Assembly: GCA_947044405.1 (NCBI GenBank)
Contig: CAMRHE010000063.1
Coordinates: 3,813,001-3,877,000, forward strand
Length of the DNA stretch: 64,000 bases
Origin: Leptodactylus fallax
Taxonomy: Eukaryota; Chordata; Amphibia; Anura; Leptodactylidae
Direction: 5' to 3'
In this document: positions 34,440 to 46,456 of the stretch, piece by piece
How the letters are laid out: the number at the start of each line of letters is the position of its first letter
Numbering within the stretch: the stretch's first letter is position 1
Position numbers and translations under genes: made by a program
Notes under the pieces: generated by a model
The model's database searches: none
What the model was told of the DNA's origin: nothing
Seen by the model: only the letters and a program-made list of their open reading frames with translations

Positions 34440-35509
34440 ACAAAGAGTTTCCAGTTGCACCCAATTGGTGTTGACCTTTGCCTGGACCTTCTGGGTCTCA
34501 AGAAGGCTACCATCTGCCACAACTTACCCCACCTAGGTGCTATGGCACGGCCGCACTATCTACTTGTTTACTATTGTCAAGCACCTTTGTGCGTCTTTGT
34601 GACCAGTCAACCGCTACCCTCAACAGAATTACCTCTTGGCTTCCTGCCCACCCATGACTACTGAAAACCTCTCCCACAGTATGGTCTCTGACCACCAAAC
34701 GGTTTAAGTACTGTAAAGGAGCATTATCTTTAACAGATTTTCTATAACTATATAGTCAGGTAGCAAGGATCAAAATGGGCACCCTATTATGGTTCCAGAT
34801 TTTGTCACCCTGCACAGAAGGTCTTGGTGTTTACTTCCAACTCCAGACCCTTTCCATGACACTTGGTTCAATTCTCTACCTCCATGCTAGCAAGACAGTT
34901 TCTCCAGAGAGAGGTTTATTTCACAAGTTCTCACCGCCCAGTAGCAGCGGGGACCAACTAAAGTTAGATCTATTTCCATGGAACTCATAGCAGCTGTTTG
35001 GTCTGCCCCATGGTATACATACTTCCTTCTCCATGTGAAATTAATTCTAGCAAACTAAAGTGATTTATTATAATTTCTCAGAAAAATGCATGACACAAAA
35101 ATTCTAAGCTGGTAACAAACCAGCTAGACCAGCTAGACACATTGTAGGCACATAATATCTTTACGAAATACATTTCACTTGGCGGCTATTGTATTTTCAT
35201 ACCTTACGTGTACTATACCTAGGTAAGAGAGCTATATTTTACATGTCATCTTCAACTTATCTTCTAATATGGCAAGGAGATAATTATCATAATATAGTCC
35301 ACGACTCACCATGTTACTCACGATCTACAAAATTACAGGTACCACCTTCCAAGTTCTGGAAGTCCATGACAAGTGTCAGAAGAGTTGAGCTTTTTTCCAA
35401 GTGCCCCTTCATTCTGAGCATTGTTGAGAGTCCTGGCTCAATGATATCCTGACTCCATCTCCATGGCACTATGATCCAGTTCACATTTTGCATTAATTTA
35501 TTAAGTCAT
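34440..35509. other. Intergenic, no gene recognised
   Basis: Short open frames without homology. Confidence 0.4.
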
Positions 35510-35800
35510 CAACGTTGATTACCTATTATTAGGATATCAGATCAGTGGAGGTCCAACACCTGGAACCCCACCGGTCATCTGTTCGAAGTGGCAGCAGCGC
35601 TCAGGTGAGGTCATGTCCATCAGTCACATGGCCTGTCTGCAGCTCAGTCCCATTGAAGTGAATGGGGCTAAGCTGCAATACCAAACACAGCCACTATATA
35701 ATGTATGGAGCTGTGCTTGGCAAGCAGTGAAGAGGCAATTGTCCAAATGCTGCAGCACCAGTTTTGGGCTCCCACTTATCTGATATTGTATAGTCCATTA
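35510..35800. mobile_element. T2/Kolobok-like MITE (degraded ends)
   Basis: Interior hallmarks: 'ttaggatatcagatcagtgg', 'cattgaagtgaatggggct', 'aagcagtgaagaggc' and 'ttatctgatattg'. The same family as 58925-59245. Confidence 0.6.
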
Positions 35801-37322
35801 TTAGCAGTAATTGAGATGGAGCTAATACTGGGTGCTACTCTATGATTGACTATTAGAAAAGTTGGTGTGACGCAGGAATAGGATATAAGTAGGCAGCGCC
35901 TCACCCAACCCTATTACAGGTTTACAATATGATCACAGTTGGCACTGCTCATATCATTGTTTCATCCTGTACCCGTTTCCTGTTCCAAAGTCCACCAAAG
36001 GAAAAAGCAAACAATAGAAAGTCATATAATAATGGATTCTGGTCACACATTCAGGATTGGGGGTGAATTACTACATGTTAGACTAATTAATAGGTAATCT
36101 GACCTCTCAACAACTGGTCCGGATACATGATATTCTAGACTACCTTCAATACTCAGGAATTCTCTACTTTGTATGTGTAATGCACAGGGTGTGGACCCAC
36201 TGTTCCAAAAATCTGTTTTGACTTGTGGGTGCTCCTGAGGGCGTTGACTAAGTGGCCCTCTGTTTTACACTCTTTAACCCTCATAGGGGAATCTGGACTT
36301 TGATGCAGAGAATATGATCAGAGAAGAAGCCGAGGTCGGGAAGAGCAGCAGAGAAACACCTTCACATGAACTAGCAAGTTGGGATACTTTTTGTTCAGTC
36401 TTCTTCCATTGGGATAAGGTGCTTCAAGTAGCCTGCAGGAGATTGGTTGGGAATAGATTACGGTTTCTAATTAGGGATGAGTGAACCAATTTGGATAGAA
36501 CCGGATTCGACCTGAATTTTCCAAAATTTTCAGGTTTGAGCACTTGAACCTGGGTCCAGCTGAAGAAAAAGGCCATATAGATAAAAACACGCGACCTTTG
36601 CCATCTTGCATCTAGTTAGGTTCCCTTTAAATCCTCGCAGTCTTCACTTTCCCATTGTAGTTCTCATTGTTGTAGGATTAGTGAGAGTGTTATTTCTACA
36701 CTACAATAAAGCTTTGTCAGTAAGAAGCCAATGTTTACCCTGAAGTTATTAAAGGTAATTACTGTACACGGACATAATATAGATCCTGGTGTGTGCAGAT
36801 CATGCTATATACAGGTGTGTAAAGGCAAGGCGGGTCGTCTAAGCTTCTCTTTCACAGTGAAAACAAGTAAGAATCCAATTACCATAGAAGAGTATAAAAT
36901 AAAGGCTCTTGTTAGGATAATATAGGGGTCTGCATTCTCGGATAAATGAATGCCCCCTCACCTGGATCCTGGATCTCTTTTATTATAAAGATGAAACATA
37001 ACCATATAACAATACACCATATAATATAAAACAACATGCGTAGTAATATATAAAACCAGAGTACAAACATAACACGCTCATAAATAAAACACCACAATGA
37101 ACAAATGAATAACTGGTCCAGGCGTTCTTCTCGCCACACACTTTATTTTTATTTTTTTTTTATTTATTTATGTATTTTTAAGAATTCTATTAACTCCTCT
37201 CACCAAAACACACACACCTATATATATATAATAAATGTTAGTACATAATAAATATATAATAAATAATAAAATGTGCAATAATAAAGCAAAAACAACTGTA
37301 ATAATGCAAAAATAACTCCTTA

Positions 37323-37604
37323 AGGTTAAGGCCCCACATTGTGTCCCGCCGCCAAAAGCGCTGCGGGAAAAACCACAGCGGCAACGCATCGCAGTACTTC
37401 CTGCAGCACTTTGCGCAGAAAGGTTTCCTTTGCGGACTTTCTGCTTCAATTATACCTATAGCAAAACCACAACGGTTTTGGAAATTGCATCGTTTCCACT
37501 ACGTGTATTTTATCGTAAAATGGGGATGGGATTCGATAGAATCCCATCCACTTTTCTGTGGCTGTAAAGCGTAGCGTTTTTACGCCATGTGGGGCCTGGC
37601 CTAA
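37323..37604. mobile_element. Foldback MITE, same family as 23115-23668
   Basis: AAGGCCCCACATTGTG at the left, CGCCATGTGGGGCC at the right, with 'gcagaaaggtttcctttgcgg' and 'atgggattcgatagaatcccatcc' inside. Confidence 0.75.
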
Positions 37605-38914
37605 CTTAGAAAACTAATCCCAGCAAAAGCAAAATGAAGCCTGATCCCCGTCATCATCCATTGTCAATGTCCAGAGGCCCAGGCTTATCAATCCAAATAA
37701 CTGTCCAAGGAATCTCCTCCACCTCACCTAAAAACTACCGCCATATCCTAGTGTACAATCTATACAACCTGTAATATCCAGCAGAGGCAGCGTTTATTGA
37801 TATTGGTCGGAGGGGTAAACCATGACAACATTCCCTCCAGTCCTCACGTTATCATGATATGGAAGATGCAGGAGATACTCAAAGACTCTCAAAAACTTCT
37901 GGAAAATGCATTTTTTTTATCCTGGCAAATTAGGTTCAGAATGAAAAAAAAATAAACTTTCAATATATGGACAAAAAAAGGAGCAATTTTTTAAAATAAG
38001 TTTTTGACTGTGTGTATCACACCTGCTCCATAGACCTGTTCTGTTCCAGAGTTTTTTGCCTGATGAAGGTTCTATCCCGAAATGTTGCATTAATATAACA
38101 CTCTTATATAACTGGATATATTCCAACTGTGATGCCTTCTGTGGTGTGAATTAATGTGAAAAAATAAAATATACCGCATGTAAATGAATGCAAAGTGTGC
38201 CATCCCCCTGTCTTATATTGTTGTATGTCATTGGGAGTCATCCATCAGGAACGTGCACCCACTGGCAAAGTTATCATTAGGGTGCTGCCTGGAAACACAA
38301 GATTGTGTAAAGAACCCTACAATGTCCAGTTTATTTGTCTCCCTTTCTTTGCCAGTAAAGAGTTCCAGTTGGCAGCCTGCAAAGGGGGTAATGAGGCCAG
38401 GCAGCTGCTCCGCAAGGGCTGGCCAAGGAAGCGATATGTTGGCCTCTGAGGACTGCTGTGCTGTATGTGGCCAGGTAAGTGCCATATTCTGCACCACCAC
38501 ACCGATGCAGGAGGCTGGAACGCAGAAGTGTACTGTGAAGCTCCTAGGCCCCAATGCAAAACCTCTGCTAGCCCCCTAACTATATTGTATCGTTTATAGT
38601 ACTGGTCTCCTCATATGGCGAAGAGACACCTTATAGGCCTCTTAAGGCTCCTGGATCCAAGTGTAGCTGCACCCTCTGCACCCCTTCAAGTTGCACCACT
38701 GCCGACACGTGGTGTTCACCAATAACAAACAGACATTGGGCTGCATATTTCAGGTACAGTATTAGGGCATTATAGGGTCTCCCTACAGACATGGATAGAG
38801 AACCTAGAGTCTGAAAGGCCATATTAGATACCTTACTTTGCTGACTCAGATAATATTATATGGAATTCTATTAATATTGCGCAGTAATATTGTAAAATGA
38901 TAAAGAACTGATGA
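37605..38914. other. Region downstream of gene 2, no gene recognised
   Basis: 38040-38105 has CTGATGAAGG ... CCCGAAATG, a Penelope/hammerhead-like core on the plus strand. 38520-38580 and 38640-38700 resemble hAT-like 'ggccccaatgcaaa' sequence. A 131-codon plus-strand frame (38184-38579) shows no recognisable domain. Confidence 0.4.
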
Positions 38915-38934
38915 GAATTGTAAGAACTTCTAAC

Positions 38935-38940
38935 TTTATT
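38935..38940 (-). terminator. Poly(A) signal of gene 2
   Basis: AATAAA on the minus strand, 70 nt downstream of the gene 2 stop codon (39010-39012), so the predicted 3' UTR is only about 90-100 nt. Confidence 0.5.
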
Positions 38941-39009
38941 AGGAAAATCATAGCGACAATAACAAAGCATGACATCACACCTACAAAACATCAACACATA
39001 GCAATGGAG

Positions 39010-39051
39010 TCAGAGAGTAACAAATCCTTCTTCCAGGGGGTCACGGGCGTC
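39010..39051 (-). other. Gene 2, exon 5 (last coding part)
   Basis: Acceptor GACATTTCAG, then 14 codons including stop. The motif DARDP parallels DAEDP in gene 1. The pyrimidine tract is weak (an A-rich stretch precedes it), so this is the least certain junction of the model. Confidence 0.5.
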
Positions 39052-42000
39052 CTGAAATGTCACTTTTTATCCTTTTTCTTTTTTCCTCCCTGTGAATTAT
39101 ATAAAAATGCAAAGTGTTTGACAACGGCAGTAAATAATATAATGGTGGATTTATAGCTGGTAAGCCAAATGAATGCAATGATCTCTTAAAGGGGATAGTC
39201 TTAGAAAAAAGACAAACAAGAAAATTCATAAAAAATGTCTAATTTTGAATCATCTGTATGGAAACAATGCAAGACCTCATGTAAAAACCAAAACTGAGAT
39301 TTTTAAATGTGATATATAAAGTGGTTATTCGGGATTAGAAAACATAGCTTTTTTTTCAGGAAGTGACATCACGTCCATTGGTCACATGGCCATGCTATAG
39401 CCCAGTTCATTCCTGAGAAGAAGAAAGCAGCCATGTTTTTTAATCCTGCATAGCCCCTTAATAATATGCAGATCAGAGAGTGTCCAGTACAGCAGGCCTT
39501 CAGCTTTCCTACAGTGCCACCACTGGTGAAAAATAGTATTACACAGTTTCTTTTAAAATCATTGAGCTGTGTTTTGAAAAAAAAACCCTGTCATGAACCT
39601 AAAAAAAAATGCATCCAAAGTAAGGAAACACCATATAGTACATTTATAGTACATTTCACCTTAACTTATTGCCTTAAAGCTAGAAAAAAAAAATCAGTTT
39701 TGCAGCTAAAAACACACGAGATACACAACAAGGCACTTGTTTGGAGCGTTTTAATGGGAGGCAGTGAAAAGTGCTACCAAAAACACTCCAAATTATTATG
39801 GAGAGGTCAAGAGCTCTATGGCTTCAGGAAAAAACATGTTTTTGCTTATACATTTTTCCCTCTTGAAGTCAATGGTTATAAAACATTGTTTCCTGCCACT
39901 TCATGTCAGATGGGATTTTACAATGGATAGTTGACCACAGGGTAACAGCCAGGCATAAAAATAAAATTCTCATGTTACCGAAAAAGCAGCAAACTATTGC
40001 CACCTACAGGCCAGGCCATGATACTACATCAGTTTGGAGCAGGCATACAAAAACATATGTAGGTCTGTAAACATATAGGCCTATGAACACCACAGAGTGA
40101 TCTACAGAGTCATGCTGCTGTATTGTATCTCTGTATGGTACTATATTATTACTGGGTGTACTTGTGTATGACATACAGAGGTACTGTATAGTCCCATAGA
40201 CTTCTATGACTCCTGTACTATGGCTCTATATAACTCACAGCTTACATGGTGCACAATATGGTGCATGAGGGTTAAAGTGAATGGGGACAATTTTATTTCT
40301 GTTCATTTTAATGGGATCAAAATTCTGCGCTGATAAATGTCTTACTGTGTTGGAGCTTGGTTTACAAAGCTCCAAATCCCCAGCACTGACAAAGATTTAT
40401 ACAATTCTGGCTGCCGGAAACCACCACTAGAGGGAGCCTACTGTATAATGTTATACATTTAATTTAAAGGGGGTTTCTCATCTTAGGACTTCGGCTGCCC
40501 TCCTGTCTCCTCTCCCATCCACTTCCTGGTCTTGTGCAGAGCTCCTGCTTGTTGTAAACAGCACAGTTATCTCTGGATTTCTATACACGGATATCCGAGA
40601 CACTGCTAAAGAAACTTATCTAGCCCTTATCAGGGCTCAAAAACTGAAAGTCATATGCAGTGAGAGTGAGTGAAGAGAATATAGTCAGCCAGGAGTCATC
40701 ATCTCGACCTGTGAGCAGGACCGGAACCTAGACAACCAGCTGAAAACAATGAGGAGAGAAATTTAGCTGTATCTGGCAAACAAAGCAAGACAGATAAAGC
40801 TATGTATTTGGGTAAAACACTTCAAATGGCTTCAGCTACAACTCTGAATATGCTCCTTGAGATGGGAGTCCCCCTTTAATAATAAACAGTAGATAGTAAG
40901 CTCCCTCTAGTGGTGGCTGCAAGCAGTACAAGATTTTGGACCTCATCACGCCATGATGATAAAACCTGTCATATTAAGGTTATTTGTAGTACGATCTTAC
41001 ATCAGAATCGCTGTCAGAGCTGGAACTGCTGCCGGACTTGTCTCCATCCTATAAGAAGAAAGACAGAACAGCAGGTCAGGGGTATAGTAACTTATTGCAG
41101 TATATCGTATTCTTTTTTTTTACTTTAGATAGAAATTTTCACATCTTTCTAAGATCTGTCCACATCACATCTAATATTTCTTTCTTTCATAGACTCCAAT
41201 GTATACAGCAAAAAGCTATGGAGGTCACCTGACCTCTCTAATGGCCTCTGTCAGGTGAACAGAGCCCTATGGATAAGCTTGGCATATGCGCTGGGCACTC
41301 TTCCTGGCATACGTGCCAAACATGATATGGTCAGAGCCTTAGATTGTCATTCTCTGTTCAGGACACTTTACTATTTACTAGCGGAAATGTCTCTGGTAAC
41401 CCTTTCCTGCCTATTATCTCTGAATAAGCTCAGCAGATTTCTTCCCGTATAGGCTGCTTAATCCCTCCTCCTTTCTTCTTCTTCTCTCTTACTTTGCTTT
41501 TTCTTTCCTTCCCTTTTTTCTCTCATTCTCTCCCTTCTTCCTTTCACTTATCTCCTATATTCCTTCTTCTCATTTTCCTCTACTTCTATCTTCTTCCTTC
41601 CCTCCCCAGTTTTCTCTCCTTCTCTGTCTCACTCTTTCCCTCCTTCCTTACTTTCCTTCATGTTTCCTTCTTTCCTCCCCTCTCCTTAGACTTCATTGTA
41701 AACTTATCTGTTTGTATACGGCATACAGACCAAAATCACTCAGACAAGATATAAAGACAGGAGTAATACTTAAAGACACAGGCACTTTTCTTTAGTGAAG
41801 TACTGTATATTGCAAAGTTTCTTCCCTTCACATGCACTATAGATTAGTCTATGTATGTTAATCTTGGTCAATGAAATAAGAGACAATCTGATCATGTGCA
41901 CATGGTGGTGATTTTCACTTTTTAGATGTCAGTCCTGATAGTTTAATTCTCTAGAAATAGATATAGAGCTGGGTAACTCAGACCTTGGCCTACTACCCTC

Positions 42001-45000
42001 TAAGACTCTTCTCACTTATCAGATGACTGTAATTGTCTTGAACATATAGTATACATTTTTGGCCTGGAAATAGTCACCTTCTTCTCTTTCTTCTTCTTTT
42101 CCTTTTTTTCCTTTTTGTCTTTATCTTCTTTCTTGTCTTTGTCCTTATGCTTGTCTTTGTCTTTGTCGTCGTCGTCTTTTCCGAAAACTGAAGGGGTTAA
42201 CAGACACAAATTAAACTCAAGTGTATTGCATTTAGTCGAGGTTCATAGACACAGTAATCCGGCTCTCATGCATGAAAAAAATCTCAAACAGAAAATAGAA
42301 AATTAAGTCAGAATTAAAAAATATGGAGGATTCTCTATGTAGGGAACTTGGAGGAGAACCCCTGAGGAGACCTGGACTGATACAATATGAGACTGTAGGC
42401 ACTAACTTTTTGGGGCCCTAAATGAGGACCACAACTTTTTAGAAGCCACAACTTTATCCCCATAATATAGTGCAACACCAATTCCACAAAATACATTTTT
42501 TATCAGGAATACCCTTTGTGCTTCTTAAAACACAAACCTTCTGTACCTTATGAGAAATCTAAGCAGGGGCAGATTCATTATTTTCTCCATCCCTGCTTTG
42601 GCACAGAGCATTATGGAAGCTCACTGCACTTCACTAAGAATTTTGACAATATATGGTGGTGACTATCATTCCTATCATAAAGTTAAATAATCAAATTTTG
42701 GTTGCAGGTAGCCACCACTAGGGGGAGTTTATTGAGTACAGATTTCATAGCTCCTATTACAGAGGACCTTTCATGTCAACGGAGATGGGTGGGATTATAT
42801 ATTGCTAGAAAGCTGACGATGTGCTGAATTCAGCACATTGTCAGCTTTGCTGGTATGCACTCTGGTGCCGGAGATATCGGTGCCATTAGTTTCGGTACTG
42901 ATATCCCTCCACTGTCAGAAACGCGGGCCTTACAGTTTAGCGTCATCACTGGGCTGTGAGTAACAACCCCCAACCCACTCCGATGCTACTCTTCCATAGC
43001 CTTTTCCTGTCAACAGGACGTTCCTCACAGCCCATCGATGATGCTGAGCTGTAAGGCCCGGCTTTCTGACAGTGAAGGGATATCAGTCCTGAAACTAACG
43101 CACCAGGGAGCATATACTGGCCCTGGTGCGTTAGTTTCTAGCTTTGATTAGCTTAGATTCTACCAGTATATAAGGTCTTCTTTAAGTTCAGTGGGACAGG
43201 TGTTATTACATATACAGTAAACTCCCTAAATACCTACTTAAAGAGGACCTTTCATGTCCTCATGCACCTGCAGTTTTATATACCGCTTAAAAGCCAAAAG
43301 TGCGCTGAATTCAACGCACTGTCAGCTTTCCCATTATGTGCCCCCGGGACTGGAGATATCGGTGCTGTTAGTCTATCTGGGCTGTAAGGAAGTCCCCTCT
43401 GACGAGTACTGTCAGAGGGGGCGTTCTTCACATCCCAGCTAGACTGTCAGGAATGCCCTTCTGACAGTGGGCAGAGATCGGTGCCGAAACTAACAGCACC
43501 GATATCTCCAGCCCCAGGGCACATAACGGGAAAGCCGACAGTGCGCTGAATCTAGTGAGGAAAGCCTCTAAATGCAGTGTTCCCCATTCTATGGCACCCC
43601 ACAAGTTGCAAAACTACTACAACTTTCGTCATGCCCTGACAACTCCTGTCTGTATGGTCAAGCTGGGAGTTGTAGTTTTAAAACGGATAGAAAGACACAA
43701 ATTAGAGACCACTGTTTCAATAAACAAATATGATTCCAGAGGACTTTATAGGTATGCAGCGCCTCCTTGTGCTGCCAGGGGGTATAACATATATGCTCAT
43801 ATTCACAAAGGAGAATGCCAAGGGCAACTCAAGATTGTCTCAAACTAAACCACAGAGCTGCTGTCTGAAGTAAAACTGTAGTCATGACAGGGGATCTTTA
43901 ACATACACCTCCAATTATAAAACAACTTTTCAGAAATGAATAGTAAAAGTTAATATAAGAAACGTTGTAATATATCTTATTGAAGAAATATGCTTCTTTC
44001 TCCACTTATGCCTTAGATAGAAGTCTATGGAGAGGAGAAGGGGGAGTCTACTGGATAAGAAACACTCTGCTACACTGTGAGATAGCTCTTTTGGCAAAGT
44101 TATACCTTGCAAGACAAGGTGTATCACTGTACAGAATGAGGCAATAAATAATTTACTAGCTTGTAACAGCCTTCTCCCCCCTTCCCCTCTCCATAGATTT
44201 CTGTGTGTGAGGCTGGATACAGATATAGGTGCTAGTAGTGACTGAAGATAAGGAGGAGGAAGATAGCCTGATAAGTGGAGAAGGAAGCATAATTCTTTAA
44301 TAAGATATATTACAAAGTTTCTTATATTCCCCTGTACTATTCATTTATGAGAAGTTGTTTTATAATTGGAGGTACACTTTAAGTTTTTCATTTTAAAACA
44401 AAAAAAACACAAAACTCTTTTAAAAAAATAGTCCACCCCCCCCTTTTTAAAAAAAAAATTAATTTTATTAAAAAAAAAAAAAAAAAACCCCCCTAAAAAA
44501 GAGAGCCCCTTGGGGGGAAAAAAAAAAATAACACACCTCAATAAAAAATTTTTGTTTTTTTCCCCCCCTTTTTTTTGTTTTTTGTTCGCAGCATAATAAT
44601 TATAATTATAAAAAAAAAAAATATTATTATATATTTTGTTCAAAAAATTAATATTTTTCCTACCTATAAATATTTTTTTTTTTTTTTTTTATATAACTGT
44701 AATTTTATTGAAAAATTTTTCATTAACAAGGAATAAAGAAAAAACAAAAAAACAATAATAATCAAACAAACAGGAAGCATTGAGGTAAATAGAGGCTATC
44801 TGCCTCCTCCCCCTAAGCAATATGCATTTAAATTAAGCAGTGAACAAGGGAGGGGGGAATGGAGGGATTAAGAAGACAAGGGTAGGACCAAAGGGAAGGG
44901 GGGGGAGGGAAGGAGAGGACTAGAGATCAGAGACCCTGTAATGTACAATACATGTCCCAGGGTGCCCAAATAGCCCCAAAGGCTTCCCGTGAATTATGTA

Positions 45001-46087
45001 GGCCAGCAGTCAGGTATTCAAGACTCCTCACATCCTTCATTCTAGCCACAAGCTCAAGACTAGATGGGGGACTCACCTTCTTCCAGTTTCTAGCTATGAG
45101 AGTTTTAGCTGCAGTACAAAGATGCAAGAAAAGCCTGGATGACTTATTGCTCAGGTGTCTGGGGGGAAGGTTCAGGAGATAAAGAAGAGGGTCAAGAGGA
45201 ACCTCTTGCAAAAAGAGAGCAGTCGTCAGAGTCCTGACCTCCCTCCAAAAACCGAGGATGAGAGGGCACGTCCAAAAGATATGGTGCAGGGTACCCACCG
45301 CAGCTCCACAGCGCCAGCACCATGGGGGAACTAATGGGTTTAAAGTATGAAGGAGAGCCGGAGTATGATACCAATGCATCAACAGCTTATACTGCGTTTC
45401 CCTAAACGTAATGCACTGAGATGATTTCTGGGCCCGAGACCATACAATCCGCCACTGTTCCTGGGAGATGGGTTTACCCACCGCCTCCTCCCATTTAAAC
45501 ATATAGCGATGATTAACAGGAGAGCCTGTAGTTTGTGAGTTAAGAAGTTGGTAAATAGAGGATATAAAGCCCCTAGTGGACGTGCCTGCACGGCAAATCT
45601 TTTCAAAAGCGGTGGGGAGTGACACCTTAAGAGACCCATGGAGGGAGCGGACAAAGTGAACCACCTGCAAGTAATGGAACCATTCAGTACTTGGCAGGTT
45701 TTGATTAGCTGTAAGATAAGCAAAGGACCTGAGTTCCAAGGTTCCAGGGTCAACCATATCAGCAATCCGGTAAAGGCCAGCTTCAGACCACACTTTAGTC
45801 ATGGCAGAAGTCAGGCTCTCTGGGAGAAGGGGGTTGTATAGTATGGAGACCATAGATGAGCGCGGGGACATCAGGGAGAATCTAGCACAACAGGTAGACC
45901 AGATAGATCTAGTAAACCGAATGGGGCCCAACAGGTACGAGGCAGGGGGGTGGGGGGGAGCTGACCCACAGAAGCGCGTTAGGATGCATGGGTGCCAGCC
46001 ATAGCTTCTCTACCTGCACCCATCTGGTGTATGCTGGCATAGCCGCCCAGAATGGGATACATACTTACATTTCTTAAGAGCAGACAT
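39010..46087 (-). CDS. Gene 2: 72-aa Lys/Asp/Glu-rich protein, unrecognised family (4 coding exons)
   Basis: Minus-strand join of 46087-46069, 42187-42078, 41048-41001 and 39051-39010. Exon 2 encodes MSALKK and breaks in phase 1 (donor AAAT|GTAAGT). Exon 3 (acceptor CCCCTTCAG, 110 nt) encodes FFGKDDDDKDKDKHK and a run of K/D/E-rich residues, ending at a phase-0 GTGACT donor. Exon 4 (CTTATAG acceptor, GTAAGA donor, 48 nt) encodes DGDKSGSSSSSDSDSD. Exon 5 (TTTCAG acceptor) encodes DARDPLEEGFVTL and TGA. All four junctions keep frame. No signal peptide, membrane helix or cysteine; predicted disordered, cytosolic or nuclear. The Ser-Asp run resembles CK2 sites (inference). Paralogue gene 1 ends in SDAEDP, and gene 3 shares promoter, exon 1 and exon 2. 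Function unknown. Weak points: the exon 5 pyrimidine tract is poor and exon 3 could be called low-complexity. Confidence 0.6.
40464..40879. mobile_element. T2/Kolobok-like MITE in gene 2 intron 4
   Basis: TTAAAGGGGGTTTCTCATC at the left, GATGGGAGTCCCCCTTTAA at the right, TTAA at both ends. Confidence 0.75.
41001..41048 (-). other. Gene 2, exon 4 (Ser-Asp cluster)
   Basis: 48 nt, phase 0 to phase 0, acceptor TTCTTCTTATAG and donor GTAAGATCG. Encodes a Gly-Ser-Asp run with five consecutive serines followed by alternating Asp/Ser. Confidence 0.6.
41461..41690. repeat. Polypyrimidine tract (C/T-rich on plus strand)
   Basis: About 230 bp of almost uninterrupted C and T in gene 2 intron 3, so polypurine on the transcribed-sense strand. 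Such mirror-like tracts can adopt triplex structures (known in general). An 86-codon Ser/Leu/Phe frame here is incidental. Confidence 0.7.
42078..42187 (-). other. Gene 2, exon 3 (charged Lys/Asp/Glu exon)
   Basis: 110 nt, acceptor TTAACCCCTTCAG, donor GTGACT. The exon is almost all purine on the coding strand. The charged run uses AAA, AAG, GAC, GAT and GAA codons mixed rather than one pure triplet, which argues against a simple microsatellite. Confidence 0.6.
42223..42745. repeat. Segmental duplication, gene 2 copy of intron 2 segment
   Basis: Shares long diverged identity with 55549-56720 (for example 'cctggactgatacaa', 'atgagactgtaggcacta', 'tagccaccactagg'). It starts about 35 bp upstream (transcription sense) of gene 2 exon 3. 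Confidence 0.75.
42758..43550. repeat. 'gacctttcatgtc' MITEs, copies 2 and 3
   Basis: Two adjacent copies (about 42758-43140 and 43238-43555). Both hold 'gctgaattca' palindromes and 'ggagatatcggtgc', the latter also in inverted orientation ('gcaccgatatctcc' near 43496). Gene 2 intron 2. Confidence 0.65.
43898..44382. mobile_element. TTAA-flanked MITE, about 100-bp inverted ends
   Basis: TTAACATACACCTCCAATTA at the left and TAATTGGAGGTACACTTTAA at the right. Subterminal 'tataagaaacgttgtaatat' pairs with 'atattacaaagtttcttata'. A second copy is at 58407-58925. Confidence 0.85.
44393..44672. other. Homopolymer-rich block, probable low-quality consensus
   Basis: Successive runs of A, T, C and G of 5-20 bases with almost no ordinary sequence, directly between the MITE end and the L1 poly(A) tail. 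The run-length noise and GGGG/CCCC/AAAA/TTTT alternation are unlike any repeat elsewhere in the window. I read it as a poorly resolved assembly segment. Confidence 0.6.
44673..46059 (-). mobile_element. 5'-truncated L1 copy
   Basis: The 3' poly(A) tail appears as a T-run at 44673-44691, followed by 3' UTR and the ORF2 C-terminal end. It is nearly identical to 49317-50700 of the full-length L1; I see only a few differences in about 1.37 kb. The 5' truncation at 46059 lies 9 nt inside gene 2 intron 2, just after the splice donor GTAAGTATG. No target-site duplication is evident. Confidence 0.85.
44927..45931 (-). pseudogene. L1 ORF2p C-terminal end (truncated copy)
   Basis: A 334-codon frame equals the last part of ORF2 in the 49.6-50.6 kb copy with one visible residue change (MFKWEE vs MLKWEE). 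It includes the Cys-rich motif CWRCG ... LHHIFWTCP (C-x2-C-x7-H-x4-C) characteristic of L1 ORF2. It lacks endonuclease and RT. Confidence 0.85.
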
Positions 46088-46111
46088 CTTGAATGAAGAG
46101 TTGTTTTACAC
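46069..46111 (-). other. Gene 2, exon 2 (5' UTR end + start codon)
   Basis: 43 nt, acceptor GACTCCCAG and donor T|GTAAGTATG. The UTR segment (AACAACTCTTCATTCAAG) aligns with gene 3 (AACAACACTTCATCTAAG), and the exon is the same length. The ATG-TCT start and phase-1 donor are conserved. Confidence 0.65.
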
Positions 46112-46209
46112 CTGGGAGTCAAAAAATATAACATTTTATATAGTCATTGTACCCATTATCCCTTCCCATAATTCACAGATGTCTAGGAAGCTGAGAAATG
46201 AGGAGTTGA

Positions 46210-46445
46210 TTATTGGGTTCCATACGCTATATATTTGGTGTGACCTTTGCCCTTTGGAGGAGGAGTCCTGGAAGTGATGATATGACCCCCGCAGAGCCCT
46301 GATCTCATCATCATCCAATCTGTCTGGGATTACATGAAGAGACAGAAGGATTGGAGCAAGCCTGCATCCACAGAAGATCTGTGCTTAGTTCTCCAAGATG
46401 GCGGAAACAACGTCACTGCCGAGTTCCTTCAAAACTGCAAGTCGC
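46210..46445 (+). pseudogene. Tc1-like transposase fragment (first family)
   Basis: Translation includes PQSPDLIIIQSVWDYMKRQK and LVLQDGGNN. Its 5' flank 'tttggtgtgacctttgccc' is the same as that of the minus-strand fragment near 7925, so both are copies of one decayed Tc1 family. Confidence 0.7.
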
Positions 46446-46456
46446 AGGTCATGGGT

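Noticed and set aside
38184..38579. 131-codon plus-strand frame
   Set aside because: Its 3' half is hAT-like repeat sequence and no domain is visible.
39466..39930. 154-codon plus-strand open frame in gene 2 intron 4
   Set aside because: No recognisable domain, A-rich composition with poly-Lys from A-runs, no start context or splice support; treated as chance.
44341..44643. 100-codon Asn/Lys/Phe-rich frame
   Set aside because: Translation of the homopolymer-rich low-quality block.
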